From Candidatus Thiodiazotropha sp. (ex Epidulcina cf. delphinae) (lineage in GTDB: Bacteria > Pseudomonadota > Gammaproteobacteria > Chromatiales > Chromatiaceae): 64,000 nt of DNA. Below the pieces are notes generated by a model. It ran no database searches. It had not been told where the DNA came from and worked only from the letters and a program-made list of their open reading frames with translations. Within the stretch, counting starts at the first letter, position 1. Each line of letters opens with the position of its first letter. The DNA lies in the NCBI GenBank assembly GCA_025656455.1, contig JAHXHS010000009.1:78617-142616 (forward strand), written 5' to 3'. The position numbers were made by a program, and so were the translations under genes. Positions 35,435 to 45,245 of this stretch are shown here, one piece after another.

Positions 35435-35564
35435 GCCGATTTCCCAATCCTGTTTCATGTCCTGCAAGGCCATTGACCCTGTAAAGTTTTGGCTCTTCCC
35501 CTGATCGCGTGGGTGGGATAGGCGAATCGCCACCATTTCATTCATATCGATGCCGAGTCGATTT

Positions 35565-35612
35565 ATTAACCCGGCACCCTAATAGGCCATGTTCAGCCGT
35601 CGTGTGCTGAGT
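35565..35612. repeat. Collapsed family C element
   Basis: The left end ATTAACCCGGCACCCTAATA is joined almost directly to the right-end-like GCCGTCGTGTGCTGAGTT. These are the two ends of the element at 10824-11257 with the interior lost. It lies between the patatin gene and exeB. Confidence 0.6.
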
Positions 35613-35615
35613 TCA

Positions 35616-36500
35616 TCATTCCCGCTGCAGACGCACCAACCCGTCGCCATAATCGATCACAATGCCATCCTGGTCGATGCTCTCTAAACGGTAACCTTTC
35701 CCGGGCAGGATGTCGCCTTCACTGTAACGTCGCATATCGATAATGACGAAACGCTGACCAGGATCCTCGCTGTAGACATGGATACTGATCTTCAACGCTC
35801 CTAACGCTTCACGCAATCCTTGGGAGAGTTCCCAAACCAGGGGTATCTGACTCACCGTTTCGGAAACCTCCGGCTGCTGCCCCACCGCAGCCTGAACAGG
35901 TTCAGCCGGTCTCTTGTCAATCCGCAGACGGCCCCCTTCCTTTGCCGCATCGTCAGTGAGGGTTGCGCTCTTACTCTCCCAGCCTGGCGAAACAGTCGTT
36001 GCGGTTGATTCAACTTTTCCGTGCAAACCGTCCTCAGGCGGCAGGATATCAGGCAACACCACCTCGTCCTGTGACTTGGCGCGCTCCCTTCTCTTCTCCT
36101 GTGTCGCTTGGCTGAGCACCGCCTCTGTGATCAAAGGAGCAGGATTGGGGCGACCGCTGCGTCTTATGCGATCTTCAGCGACATCGCTGTTCAATGATAC
36201 CGTGCCGGATCCACTCCCTAGCTGAAGATTCCGCTTCGGCGGCGACAAATCAGACCCTGCCCCTCGTCCCTCCCCAGCCGGTGCGGCAGCCGGTATCTGC
36301 ACAGTCCCTGACTCCCCGGCGGGGATAAAGATGAACCGGTAACCCACCACCGCCACCATCAAGGCAAACAGCATCGCCAACAGCCAAGGCCGCCACTCGC
36401 TGCCCTTGTGCTCGCGTGGATTGGCGCCGGGTAGAATATCCCGCTTGCCCGGCTGCCGCTCCCGCGAGGCCCTCTCCAGCGCATCGAGTATGGATGACAT
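35616..36500 (-). CDS. gspB: Type II secretion assembly protein ExeB/GspB
   Basis: A 294-residue inner-membrane protein: a short cytoplasmic N-terminus (MSSILDALERASRERQPGK), one membrane helix (about 38-60), a long low-complexity periplasmic linker, and a C-terminal GspB domain (about 225-290; LREALGALKISIHVYSEDPGQRFVIIDMRRYSEGD). With ExeA it forms a complex that helps insert the type II secretin through peptidoglycan. It begins one base after the stop of exeA on the same strand. The rest of the type II system is not in this window. Confidence 0.88.
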   Translation of the reverse strand: MSSILDALERASRERQPGKRDILPGANPREHKGSEWRPWLLAMLFALMVAVVGYRFIFIPAGESGTVQIPAAAPAGEGRGAGSDLSPPKRNLQLGSGSGTVSLNSDVAEDRIRRSGRPNPAPLITEAVLSQATQEKRRERAKSQDEVVLPDILPPEDGLHGKVESTATTVSPGWESKSATLTDDAAKEGGRLRIDKRPAEPVQAAVGQQPEVSETVSQIPLVWELSQGLREALGALKISIHVYSEDPGQRFVIIDMRRYSEGDILPGKGYRLESIDQDGIVIDYGDGLVRLQRE

Positions 36501-36501
36501 G

Positions 36502-38310
36502 TCAGCCCCCCACGCGACGCAGCGACGGTTTAGTGGAATCGCTCACTGCGCCATTCAGCCGGATCAATGTCTGCTTGCCGACGATGCCGTCCGCCAACAG
36601 CTCATGGCTTCGTTGAAACCGCATCACCCTTTGCTGTAACTGCCGGTCGAAGGTTGCATTGAGCGGATCATAGGCGGACTGAACCCCCTCGACCCGGTCG
36701 AGCATGGATATCAGCCATCCCACATCCGAGCCGACCTGACCCAGGCCCAAACTCCCGGTCTTGATCTTGGGCGGCCGCCACAAGACGATGTAGCTCCCTG
36801 TCCAGAGCCGCTCGATATCCGCGCGAGAGAAGGAGAATCGCCGACCGTTCAAATCCAACATCACGGCATCATCACTCAAAGCCGTTGCAACGACGTGGTA
36901 GCGCTGACCGTCATCCATGATCAATTCCAACACGGCCGGCCGATTGTAGTACGCCAGGCTATCCCAGGAGCCCCGCCCATAGATACAACTCAGCCCCACC
37001 TCCTCCGCCTTGTCACAGGATGAGCGTGATTCGCCGTCCATGGGATAGACGGTTTGCCAATACCCGAACAGGGTGGCGAAGATGTTGTGTTCATTCCCCA
37101 TCATTCCCGCCAGGCTCGGTGGCGATTCCGGTGGCTGCGGCTGCCGTGGCGCCGCTGACGGTGCATTTATCTCATCCGCGGCCATCCCCACCAGGTCCGG
37201 TTCACTGGGATCCCCGGTCTCGGAAATCACCTCCATCCCTGACGCCTGCGCCGGCGGGCCGGCCACATGCGTTTCACCGGCAGCCTCCACAGCCCCTGGG
37301 TTCTCGGCTTCAGCATCGACGGATTGCACATCAGACTCGACCTCCTTCTCCAACCTGTGTTCTGTCTGCGCCTCCACCGATGACAACTTCGCTGAGCGTC
37401 CTGGAAACAAAACCGGCTCCGATAGGAACAGACCAGCCAGGGCTATCGACACAATGACGGCCGTCACCCCTACCCAGGAGGGCTTGCGGGCGGTCTCTTC
37501 TCCGATCCCGCTTAGCTCGTCGGAGACCTGTTTTATCATTCTCCGGGTGATCCTGGCGGTGTTCTTTCCGAATCCCAACAACATCCCCCGGTTGCAGAGA
37601 ATATTGATTACCCGGGGCACGCCCCCGCTGAGTTTGTATAACAGCCGTAGGGCGCCCGGAGTAAACAGAGGGCGATCGATACCGGCAACCTTCAAACGGT
37701 GCAACACATAGGCCCGGGTCTCCGAGCGGGAGAGCGGGGTCAGGTGATAGCGGGCCGTTACCCGCTGCGCCAACTGGCGCAGTTCCGCTCGCTGCAACAG
37801 GCTCCTCAACTCAGGCTGACCGACGAGAATGATCTGCAACAGTTTCTGCGCCGGGGTCTCCAGGTTGGTCAACAACCGGACCTGCTCCAGGGACTCGTAA
37901 CTCAGATTCTGCGCCTCATCGATGATCACCACGGTCCGTCTGCCCTGGCCGTGACTCTCCAGTAGATAGGCATTCAGGAAATCGACCACCTCCTTGATGC
38001 TGCTACAGCCGGTAGGATAGAGAATCTTGAGCTCATCGCAGATAGCTGCCACCAGTTCCAGAGGGCTCATGCGGGGATTGAAGATAAACGCCACATCGAC
38101 CGCTTCGGGCAGCTCGGCCAGCAACTTGCGGCAGAGCAGGGTCTTGCCCGTCCCAACCTCACCGGTGAGCTGCATGAATCCCCCACCCTCCGTTACACCG
38201 TACAGAAGATGGGCGAAGCCGTTACGATGCCTCTCGCTCAGATAGAGATATTTCGGATCTGGCGTTATGGAAAAGGGATCTTCAGCTATCCCGAAATAGT
38301 CCTGAAACAT
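36502..38310 (-). CDS. gspA: Type II secretion ATPase ExeA/GspA
   Basis: A 602-residue protein. It opens with the typical MFQDYFGIAEDPFSITPDP. An AAA domain follows: Walker A GEVGTGKT (49-56) and Walker B VVIIDEAQNLS. One membrane helix lies at about 283-303, then a periplasmic linker, and near the C-terminus a peptidoglycan-binding domain (about 520-590; VMRFQRSHELLADGIVGKQT). This is the ExeA architecture that couples ATP hydrolysis to secretin assembly. It is the first gene of the exeA-exeB unit, with a 460-base region upstream holding the promoter. Confidence 0.92.
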   Translation of the reverse strand: MFQDYFGIAEDPFSITPDPKYLYLSERHRNGFAHLLYGVTEGGGFMQLTGEVGTGKTLLCRKLLAELPEAVDVAFIFNPRMSPLELVAAICDELKILYPTGCSSIKEVVDFLNAYLLESHGQGRRTVVIIDEAQNLSYESLEQVRLLTNLETPAQKLLQIILVGQPELRSLLQRAELRQLAQRVTARYHLTPLSRSETRAYVLHRLKVAGIDRPLFTPGALRLLYKLSGGVPRVINILCNRGMLLGFGKNTARITRRMIKQVSDELSGIGEETARKPSWVGVTAVIVSIALAGLFLSEPVLFPGRSAKLSSVEAQTEHRLEKEVESDVQSVDAEAENPGAVEAAGETHVAGPPAQASGMEVISETGDPSEPDLVGMAADEINAPSAAPRQPQPPESPPSLAGMMGNEHNIFATLFGYWQTVYPMDGESRSSCDKAEEVGLSCIYGRGSWDSLAYYNRPAVLELIMDDGQRYHVVATALSDDAVMLDLNGRRFSFSRADIERLWTGSYIVLWRPPKIKTGSLGLGQVGSDVGWLISMLDRVEGVQSAYDPLNATFDRQLQQRVMRFQRSHELLADGIVGKQTLIRLNGAVSDSTKPSLRRVGG

Positions 38311-38772
38311 AGCCGCAGGTAAGCTCGCTTGATGAGTCGCCGGGAAACGGCAGACAACCAGATGGTTCGGTCGGGACCTGGATGAACCAGGTCACATAGG
38401 AATGAGTATACACAATCACGAAAGGCGATCATGTGACAAAAAAAATGTGACCGAATGTACATTTCGAGAATAAAAAGACAATAGCGGTCCATTATTGGGA
38501 AAAAATTCCCTATCCTAAAGTCTAACATAGGTAAATTAAGGTAAATATTGACAGGCTTCTGCCGACTAACTTATTGAGCCACAAAGGTTGTTGCCCGGAT
38601 TCCGGCGACCGCCCGAGTGTTAAGCGTGCGAAGCGAACCTGATACTGCAAATGGACTTTCGATCTAGGTTGTTAACTTACATACCAAACCAGTTAACCAC
38701 CTTCAATATTCGCTTGTAATGTACTGATATTATGCTAGTTTTTAATATACACAACCGATTGAGTTTACGACC
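38311..38772. other. Promoter region between exeA and a small Cys-rich gene
   Basis: About 460 bases, AT-rich in its right half, serving divergent genes. A TGTGAC-like motif occurs twice near 38431-38452 (ATGTGAC, eight A's, TGTGAC), with its inverse GTCACA near 38391. They could be regulator sites, but no confident consensus match is made. I see no repeat family member here. Confidence 0.4.
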
Positions 38773-38973
38773 ATGACCGGCTCAAAGAAACCCCCCATCT
38801 GCAGCGAATGCACCCATCAGATCGTCAGCGGCATCGCCTGTGACTGGCAACCCCACGAATGCCCGCTCCGGGTGGAAAAGAAACGGCGTCTGAAAAGCGT
38901 CAAGGCCAAGGCATTCTTTTTGACCAATCTACTTATCGCGGATGATTTTGACGCTGTACGCAGCAGTAACTAG
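38773..38973 (+). CDS. Small Cys/His protein, possibly zinc-binding
   Basis: A 66-residue protein. The N-terminal half has four cysteines and two histidines in CSECTHQIVSGIACDW and HECPLR, which could bind a metal. The middle is basic (KKRRLKSVKAK). ATG 38773 follows an AT-rich promoter-like stretch. The stop overlaps the first base of an R71 repeat. I know no family for it, and the call rests on the cysteine pattern and its position. Confidence 0.5.
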   Translation: MTGSKKPPICSECTHQIVSGIACDWQPHECPLRVEKKRRLKSVKAKAFFLTNLLIADDFDAVRSSN

Positions 38974-39043
38974 TAGGTCACGTTGCGCAGCTACGTGACA
39001 CCCCCATTGAGTCAAGTAGCCGCTCCGCGTCAACCTGACCTAC
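38973..39043. repeat. 71-base palindromic repeat R71, copy 3 (inverted)
   Basis: The inverse of the copies at 3080 and 5185 (begins GTAGGTCACGTTGCGCAG, ends AACCTGACCTAC), with the same length. It directly follows the small Cys-rich gene and precedes a family G element. Confidence 0.85.
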
Positions 39044-39058
39044 TGTACATAGCGGCAA

Positions 39059-39225
39059 CTAGGGGGTGTTCTCAATTACCTGAGTGAGCGTGATTCTGAG
39101 TCATTTTTCGTGCTGGCAAGGCGCGATGAGGCGTAATAGTCATTCTATTGCAACGAATCGCAACGCCGCCAGCGCGGAAAAGGGCCAGAATCACGCCGCG
39201 AACGATGATTGAGAACACCCCCTAG
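39059..39225. repeat. Family G palindromic element
   Basis: A 167-base element flanked by CTAG on both sides, with ends GGGGGTGTTCTCAAT and ATTGAGAACACCCCC. Inside are arms GCGTGATTCTG/CCAGAATCACGC and an inner hairpin with CAAGGCGCGAT and ATCGCAACGCC. It sits 6 bases from the end of tamB. The start of another copy is at 63916, running to the window edge. Confidence 0.85.
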
Positions 39226-39230
39226 TCGTA

Positions 39231-42200
39231 CTAGCGATCAAAGGTATAGAAGAAATCCCCCGCCTGGGTGCGCCCGGTTTCCGCTTCAAGTTGCCAACGA
39301 TCCGTCAGATCGTAGCGCATGCGAACCTTGGTCTCGCTGGTGGCCAGTTCGTTGACATACTGCACATAGAGCCTGGGCGACAGGTAGGTGCCGGCCACCA
39401 GGGCAGCCTCCTCCAGGGAGTTGCCGGTATCCAGCCGCAATTCCTCCAAGCCCAGTTGCCGTCCCAGCTCTGAAGCCACATTGCTCGCCCCGCTCGCCTG
39501 CAGGGCGGCAAACACGCCCACTGTCTTTCCAGAGGATTCGCCCGCCGGACGGCCGGTGATCAGATAGGAGATAACATCGGTCTCTGACATGGCGGGCGTG
39601 GAAAAGAGTTTGAGTTTCGGCTTCTTCATCGTCCCGGTCACGCGCATCCCTGCGGTCACCGCCCCGATCTCCCGCACGGCGCGCACATCGAGGCCCGGAT
39701 TATCGACCGGGGAATCGGCAAACAGGGCGAACCCCCGCTCGATTTTTAAATCTTGTCCGTAGGCCTGGTAGACACCCTCGGTGATGCCCAGACGCCCTCT
39801 GCCGATAACCGGTCGACCCGGTTCATCGATCACCAGCAGGCCGCCGCTGAACTTGCCCCGCAAACCGAAACCGTCGAAACTGACCCGCTTGCCGAGGCTG
39901 AGACGAATTTTCGCATGCAGGGGAGGATCCTGTTGCGGCTCCTCTGCATCCTCACCCCCCACCACGACCAGGTCAGAGCTGTCGGAGACCGCCGATTCCG
40001 GTATTTCCCGGGGGCGGATACGCGCATAGGGCAGATGTATTTCACCCTGTAATTCGCTACGCTGGGCGTTGTGCGCAAAGGTGAGATTGGGTGAGAGATG
40101 CACTTCGGCTTCTGGCACATTCACCGCCACCCACTCCTTACCTTCGATCTTGAATTGCGAGGGAAAACCGTTCGAGGCATCCAAGCGCGTCGTTCCCTGC
40201 AGCGAAAGCTTGCCCTTTCCGGAACGCACACTGCCCACCAGGGAGAGGGTATCCAGGTCCGGCGCTTGAATACGCAGTTCGAGTTCACGCAGCTCAATCC
40301 CCAGCACCGGGATATCGACCGCGCCTTGCTCGATCTTCGCATCACCGCTCACACGTGGCTCAGCCAGACTCCCCGCCAGATCGAAGTCAGCCAGCAGTTT
40401 TCCACGACTGTTTTGCAACTGTGGCGAGATCGCTGAAAGCAGGGCCAAGTCTTCAATGCCACCTTTGATTCGGCCTTTCAGGCGTTGTTTTTCGCTATCC
40501 AGATTGGCCGGATTCAATCCCGGCAGGTCCAGCTCCGCACCAAAGCCCCCCAGGCCCTGGAGTGGCAGGTTCAGGCTTGCCTGGGCGCCATCCCGGGCAA
40601 TGACCGCTTTTGCCTCGCCGCCAGAAAAGTCCACCTGTTGCTGCCCGCCACCCAACTCGAAGCTGAGTCCGCCTTGCGGGATCCGCAGTTCAGCCTTACC
40701 CACTATCCGCCCATTTGTATCTGCGGAAAGATCAACCTGCAGGCCTGCCTTGCCTGCGATCCGGGTCTCTGCCGGTAACCACTGCTGCAGTAGCGCGAGA
40801 GAGAGATCACCGGCCTGCAGGTTCGATGTCCATCCGCCTTCGGAGCTACCGGTGAAGCGGCCGCAAACCCTTGCTTCCCCAGAACTCAGACAGAAGGGTT
40901 CAAGTGACTGATCATTGGGTCCAAAACGATAGTTTACGGCTGATTCAAGTTGCCAATCACCGACTTCAGTCGTCACCAACCGCAGTCGCTGCAGTTGACC
41001 CTGCCAGACGTCGTTATCACTGAGTCCCGACTCGCCAGCCAGGGAGAGTTGTGGCGCCTGCTCCCCCACGAGATCGAGCGTCAGTTGATGCCGTGGAATA
41101 CTCCCTTTGATATCGATATTGAGTGATCGCCACTGCTTGCCGGCCCCGCTCAGGCCGCCGGAGTTGAGTAATAATCGTAGCGGTCGCTCCCCCGCCAGAT
41201 CGAGCCCGATCTCTCCATCCAGTCGCTCAATTCGGTAGCCCTGATATGCCAGCTCGCCAGCCTTGATGGTTGCCTCGACATTGGGTTGTTCAGTCGTACC
41301 ACCCAGCTTACCCTTCGCCTGCAGTAAACCCGACAACCCTGGCCAGAGAGAAGCCAGCTCAGGCGCATCCACCGCCCAGTCCATGGCGAGGCGATCTCCC
41401 AGATTGCCATTTATCTGAATATGATTCTTCCCTGTAACCAGCTCCAACTCATGCACATTCAGCTCGCCATGGCTGAAATCCAACAACCCTTTAGCATCCA
41501 GCGGATAGTCTCTCAATGAGCCGGATAACTTTTGCAGATGCAGTTCGGCGGCAAGCTCCCCCTGAATAACCTCGCCATGTGTGGAGAGGGTGAATGCCAG
41601 ATCGCCTGGAAAGTCCCGGTGCAGGAACACAGGATTGACACCTTCGCCCGAAAGCGCCATTCGCCAACTCGGACTCGGTGACCAGGCAACCTCACCGCTA
41701 CCCTCGACCCTGCCCTTCTGCAGCGCGATCCGCAGCGCTTCAAGATCAACGCGCTCAATAGTCCCAGCGCCAGAGGCATCGACCTGGAACGGCCCCAACT
41801 CGGGCCTGGTTGCCTGCATGGCCAGACGATAGCGATACGCCTCGAGTTTTCCCTGCAGGTTAAGCGTCCCTCGATCGCTGGTGATGTCTGGCGTCTTCCC
41901 GGTCAACGGCCAACGCAGCCCCTCCCACTGCAGGTCGGCGGACAAATCACCGTCCTGCAGATGGTAGCCCCCCCTGCCCAGAAGATTGAGCCCATCCGCA
42001 TTGCTCAGCCGCAGCTTTCCGACCTTGACAACACCCGCTTCGTAAGTTGCCTGCAACTCGGTCTGCAGTTCACCAAGACTCGGCTCTTGCAGTTGCAGTG
42101 CGCTGTCGAGATGTGCGGATGCGAAATCACCCTCAGCATTCAACCGGCCACCCAGCAGGGCAGGGAAATCCTTGGTGAACTCAGCCAGGGTGACCTGCTC

Positions 42201-42995
42201 CAACACCATCTCCGCTTCCCAGTTCGGTGCGCTTTGCACCTCGGAAAGATGGGCTTGCAACACACCTGAGAGGGGTGAGGCCAGTTGCTGACGCAGATCG
42301 ATCCGTCGCAGATCCCCGCTCAATTCACCCTTGCCTGACAAGCTGGGCCCACCCTCGATCAGGTAACGCCAGGAGAGGTTGATGGCCATCGGCAGCGTCT
42401 CATCAAGACCCACCGAGCCATCCAGGGTCAGGTTGGTGGAAAACGCCTCGGCGACCAGCTCCGAGATCGTCAGACGATCGCCTTCGGTGGCAGCGCTCAA
42501 CAGCAGACGATCAACCCTCAGCGGTTGCGCATCCCCTGCCTGAACCATCTCGAAATCTGCTGAGGAAAAACGATCCACGGTCACGGCCAGAGGCAGTGTC
42601 ACGCCCCGGAACGGCTCAGCCGGAACCTCCTGGGGCGTTTGCTCTGACGCCGGCAGACGGAGGCGGGTCGTCTGCAGGGCCAGTTCATGAATAGACAGTC
42701 TCAAGCGTAACAGTTGAGCCGGCCGCCAGTCCAGATAGAGGCGTTCACTCTCCAATACCAGGCCATCCGCCTGACGGTAACTCAACCCGGTCAGCTCAAG
42801 CGGTCCGATCAGTCGCCCCTCCAGGATGTCAACCTGCAGTTCACCAGGCGCCAGTCTCTGGGCCAGGTAGAAAAGCCGGCGAGTGCCGTCATGGGTGGAC
42901 GAAAAATAGAACAGCAACGACGCCGCCACCAACAACAGCATCAGCAAGGCCACCAGAAGGTAGCTCGTGACTCGCTTGACAGCACCCCTACTCAT
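39231..42995 (-). CDS. tamB: Translocation and assembly module inner-membrane protein TamB
   Basis: A 1254-residue AsmA/TamB-type protein: one N-terminal membrane anchor (about 10-32), then a very long beta-rich periplasmic body of repeated strands, ending in the conserved TamB (DUF490) domain. The end has KIERGFALFADSPVDNPGLDVRA and MSETDVISYLITGRP. TamB spans the periplasm as a hydrophobic groove that works with TamA in outer-membrane protein insertion and is implicated in phospholipid transport. It overlaps the stop of tamA by four bases (ATGA), confirming the operon. Length is typical. Confidence 0.93.
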   Translation of the reverse strand: MSRGAVKRVTSYLLVALLMLLLVAASLLFYFSSTHDGTRRLFYLAQRLAPGELQVDILEGRLIGPLELTGLSYRQADGLVLESERLYLDWRPAQLLRLRLSIHELALQTTRLRLPASEQTPQEVPAEPFRGVTLPLAVTVDRFSSADFEMVQAGDAQPLRVDRLLLSAATEGDRLTISELVAEAFSTNLTLDGSVGLDETLPMAINLSWRYLIEGGPSLSGKGELSGDLRRIDLRQQLASPLSGVLQAHLSEVQSAPNWEAEMVLEQVTLAEFTKDFPALLGGRLNAEGDFASAHLDSALQLQEPSLGELQTELQATYEAGVVKVGKLRLSNADGLNLLGRGGYHLQDGDLSADLQWEGLRWPLTGKTPDITSDRGTLNLQGKLEAYRYRLAMQATRPELGPFQVDASGAGTIERVDLEALRIALQKGRVEGSGEVAWSPSPSWRMALSGEGVNPVFLHRDFPGDLAFTLSTHGEVIQGELAAELHLQKLSGSLRDYPLDAKGLLDFSHGELNVHELELVTGKNHIQINGNLGDRLAMDWAVDAPELASLWPGLSGLLQAKGKLGGTTEQPNVEATIKAGELAYQGYRIERLDGEIGLDLAGERPLRLLLNSGGLSGAGKQWRSLNIDIKGSIPRHQLTLDLVGEQAPQLSLAGESGLSDNDVWQGQLQRLRLVTTEVGDWQLESAVNYRFGPNDQSLEPFCLSSGEARVCGRFTGSSEGGWTSNLQAGDLSLALLQQWLPAETRIAGKAGLQVDLSADTNGRIVGKAELRIPQGGLSFELGGGQQQVDFSGGEAKAVIARDGAQASLNLPLQGLGGFGAELDLPGLNPANLDSEKQRLKGRIKGGIEDLALLSAISPQLQNSRGKLLADFDLAGSLAEPRVSGDAKIEQGAVDIPVLGIELRELELRIQAPDLDTLSLVGSVRSGKGKLSLQGTTRLDASNGFPSQFKIEGKEWVAVNVPEAEVHLSPNLTFAHNAQRSELQGEIHLPYARIRPREIPESAVSDSSDLVVVGGEDAEEPQQDPPLHAKIRLSLGKRVSFDGFGLRGKFSGGLLVIDEPGRPVIGRGRLGITEGVYQAYGQDLKIERGFALFADSPVDNPGLDVRAVREIGAVTAGMRVTGTMKKPKLKLFSTPAMSETDVISYLITGRPAGESSGKTVGVFAALQASGASNVASELGRQLGLEELRLDTGNSLEEAALVAGTYLSPRLYVQYVNELATSETKVRMRYDLTDRWQLEAETGRTQAGDFFYTFDR

Positions 42996-44716
42996 AGCTC
43001 GGGACCCACCACGACATGCAGACGCAACTGGCGTTCATCGCCATCCGAACCAGAGGCGATATCGAATCGCACCGGGCCGACCGGCGACCGCCAGCGCACA
43101 CCGAAACCGACCCCATAGGCCGTCTCGGCATCGTAATCCGCATCAAAGGCGTTGCCCGCGTCGACAAACAGCGCGCCGCTCCACTTGCCGCTGATATGGC
43201 GGTCCAGCTCCAGGCTGCCGATGGCGAGATAACGCCCGCCGATCACCTCATCGTTCTCATCCCTCGGCCCCAGATCCTGATAGCCGAAGCCACGCACCGT
43301 GTTGTCGCCGCCGGCGAAAAAACGTTTACTGGGCGGCAGCTCCTCCAGCTCATCGGCCCAGGTCGCGCCCAGTTCCAGGCGACTCAGCAGACGCCAGTCA
43401 CCCTCCCCAAGCGCCTGAATAAACTTACCGGTGGCATAGAGCTGAAGATAGCTGGTGCTCGAAAGCAGGGACTCAGTCGCCCCTTCAATACGAAACTCCA
43501 GGCGTTTGCCACGCTGGATCAACGTCTTTCCATCGCTCTTTATACGCAGCCAGCCCACGCTAGGAACCAGTAGACGCGAACTATCCTCCTGATCACCCAC
43601 TTTGAAGTCTTCATAGCTGTATTCGAGCCCCAGACTGCGCCGCCAGCCCCGGTCGAGGCTTACCGAATGGATAGCGCTGAGCAGGGCGCGGTTGCCTTGA
43701 TGAGTATCAGAATTGAAATGCTCCAAAGAGGCCCCCAGGCTGACATAGTCCACGGTGGGACGCTCCAAGGGAATGATATACTCACTGCTTAAACTGCTGA
43801 GGGGTTGTGCAATCTGCAACTCACTGCGCATACGATGCCCGTTGCGCCCTCTGCGACGGTTTTTCCAATCCAGGGTGAGTCGCGGCCCCATATCGGTAGA
43901 ATAGCCCAAGCCGATACGGTAGCGGTTGCGTTTGTTGGCTTTCAGGTTCACATCGATCGGTACCTGGCTCCCCTCTCTCTCGTCCCGCCGGGTAACCACT
44001 TCGACCTGTTTGAAATACTCGCTATCGATCAGATCGCCCTGCAAGGTCAGCAGCGCCTCCTGACTGAACGGGTCGCCTGTGTTAAAGCTGACATAGCGTG
44101 CAAGAAACTCCGGATTCATCACATCCTGATTGATTCTTACTTCGCCGAATCGCAGGCGCATACCCGTGTCCAGATGCAGGGAAAGTGTCGCGCGATAGCG
44201 TTGCAGATCCACTTCGAGCCGGTGGCGGATGTAGCGGGCATCCAGGTAACCACGCGCTATCGTGTTGGCCAACAGTGTCTGCTTTGCCTGTTCATAGCGC
44301 GTCTGATCGAGCACATCTCCAGCCGCCAGGGGAAAGCGGCTTTCAACCAGCGGATCGTCGGCCCCTTCACCCAGGATTTGAAAATCGACCGCTGCCAGCT
44401 TTACCGGGGGACCGGGTTGAACACTATAGGCCAATTGGAAACCTTGCTCGGTCTTTTGCATTGAAGCGGATAGGGTCGGTTTGAAATAACCGAAAGGCCG
44501 CAATGCGGCATGGATCTCCATCTCTGCCCTGTCGTGCAGCAGACGCAGGCGCGCTTCATTCAGGGTGTCGCGCCCCTTCTCTCGCTCCACAGAGAGGTAA
44601 GCCAGAACATTATCCTTAAGCCGGGACTCCAACCCATCAATCTCGATGATGACATCCAGCCCATGAGCGGTGAACGGGATCAGCATCCAAAATAGAATGT
44701 AAATAAGATGCCGCAT
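42992..44716 (-). CDS. tamA: Translocation and assembly module outer-membrane protein TamA
   Basis: An Omp85-family protein of about 574 residues. The start is set at ATG 44716, which gives a clean signal peptide (MRHLIYILFWMLIPFTAHG); the frame upstream to 44863 has no protein character. Three POTRA-like domains (about 22-260) are followed by a C-terminal beta-barrel with the Omp85 loop-6 motif in NTVRGFGYQDLGP (VRGF). It assembles outer-membrane proteins together with TamB, encoded immediately downstream with a four-base overlap. Confidence 0.93.
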   Translation of the reverse strand: MRHLIYILFWMLIPFTAHGLDVIIEIDGLESRLKDNVLAYLSVEREKGRDTLNEARLRLLHDRAEMEIHAALRPFGYFKPTLSASMQKTEQGFQLAYSVQPGPPVKLAAVDFQILGEGADDPLVESRFPLAAGDVLDQTRYEQAKQTLLANTIARGYLDARYIRHRLEVDLQRYRATLSLHLDTGMRLRFGEVRINQDVMNPEFLARYVSFNTGDPFSQEALLTLQGDLIDSEYFKQVEVVTRRDEREGSQVPIDVNLKANKRNRYRIGLGYSTDMGPRLTLDWKNRRRGRNGHRMRSELQIAQPLSSLSSEYIIPLERPTVDYVSLGASLEHFNSDTHQGNRALLSAIHSVSLDRGWRRSLGLEYSYEDFKVGDQEDSSRLLVPSVGWLRIKSDGKTLIQRGKRLEFRIEGATESLLSSTSYLQLYATGKFIQALGEGDWRLLSRLELGATWADELEELPPSKRFFAGGDNTVRGFGYQDLGPRDENDEVIGGRYLAIGSLELDRHISGKWSGALFVDAGNAFDADYDAETAYGVGFGVRWRSPVGPVRFDIASGSDGDERQLRLHVVVGPEL

Positions 44717-45245
44717 ATATACCGCTGATAGAGTGCCTCTTGGTTGCTCAAGCCGGACCGTGGATGTTGCCGCACATCCCAGCAATAGACAGTTTGATCT
44801 CGGACTGACGGTTTTGCTATTGGTTCCTAGCGACATCAAAGCACATCGACCCGGATGTTTCACCCACGCTAGGGTGCATAGCGAGCAACGATTAGCCCGG
44901 CGACATCATGGATTGACCTGCTCAAGCGTCTCAGCCCAAATGGCGAGGTATTGAATCCCTATTAGCAATGCACTGATGCATGTGTGGTGTCACCACGAAG
45001 AGCACGAAGGGGTCATAGAACGAACCGCTTCATCCCATACTTCGTGTTCTTCGTGGTGAAAACGATCAACAATACGAACAACGGCATGCAGTGCATGACA
45101 GAGCCTAGCCTATTGAATAAAATAGGAAAACAAGTAGCAATAGTTAACAGGTCAATCCATATCGGGGTGCCGGGTTAATAAAACACCACATCGTTCAAGC
45201 CGGAAAGGAACAGGCTCTACAGGACATACGAAATTGCACGGGTCA
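44717..45245. other. Intergenic region with a long hairpin and a family C end
   Basis: About 530 bases. An inverted repeat has arms CACCACGAAGAGCACGAAG (44991-45009) and CTTCGTGTTCTTCGTGGTG (45040-45058), of a type common in bacterial genomes. A lone right end of family C (GGGTGCCGGGTTAAT) lies at 45165-45179. No gene is convincing. Confidence 0.6.

Noticed and set aside
38311..38772. CRP-like sites in the exeA upstream region
   Set aside because: TGTGAC repeats are present, but the spacing and symmetry do not fit TGTGA-N6-TCACA, so no site is claimed.
44717..44863. N-terminal extension of tamA to ATG 44863
   Set aside because: The signal peptide begins at ATG 44716, and the extension would bury it behind 49 residues with no similarity.
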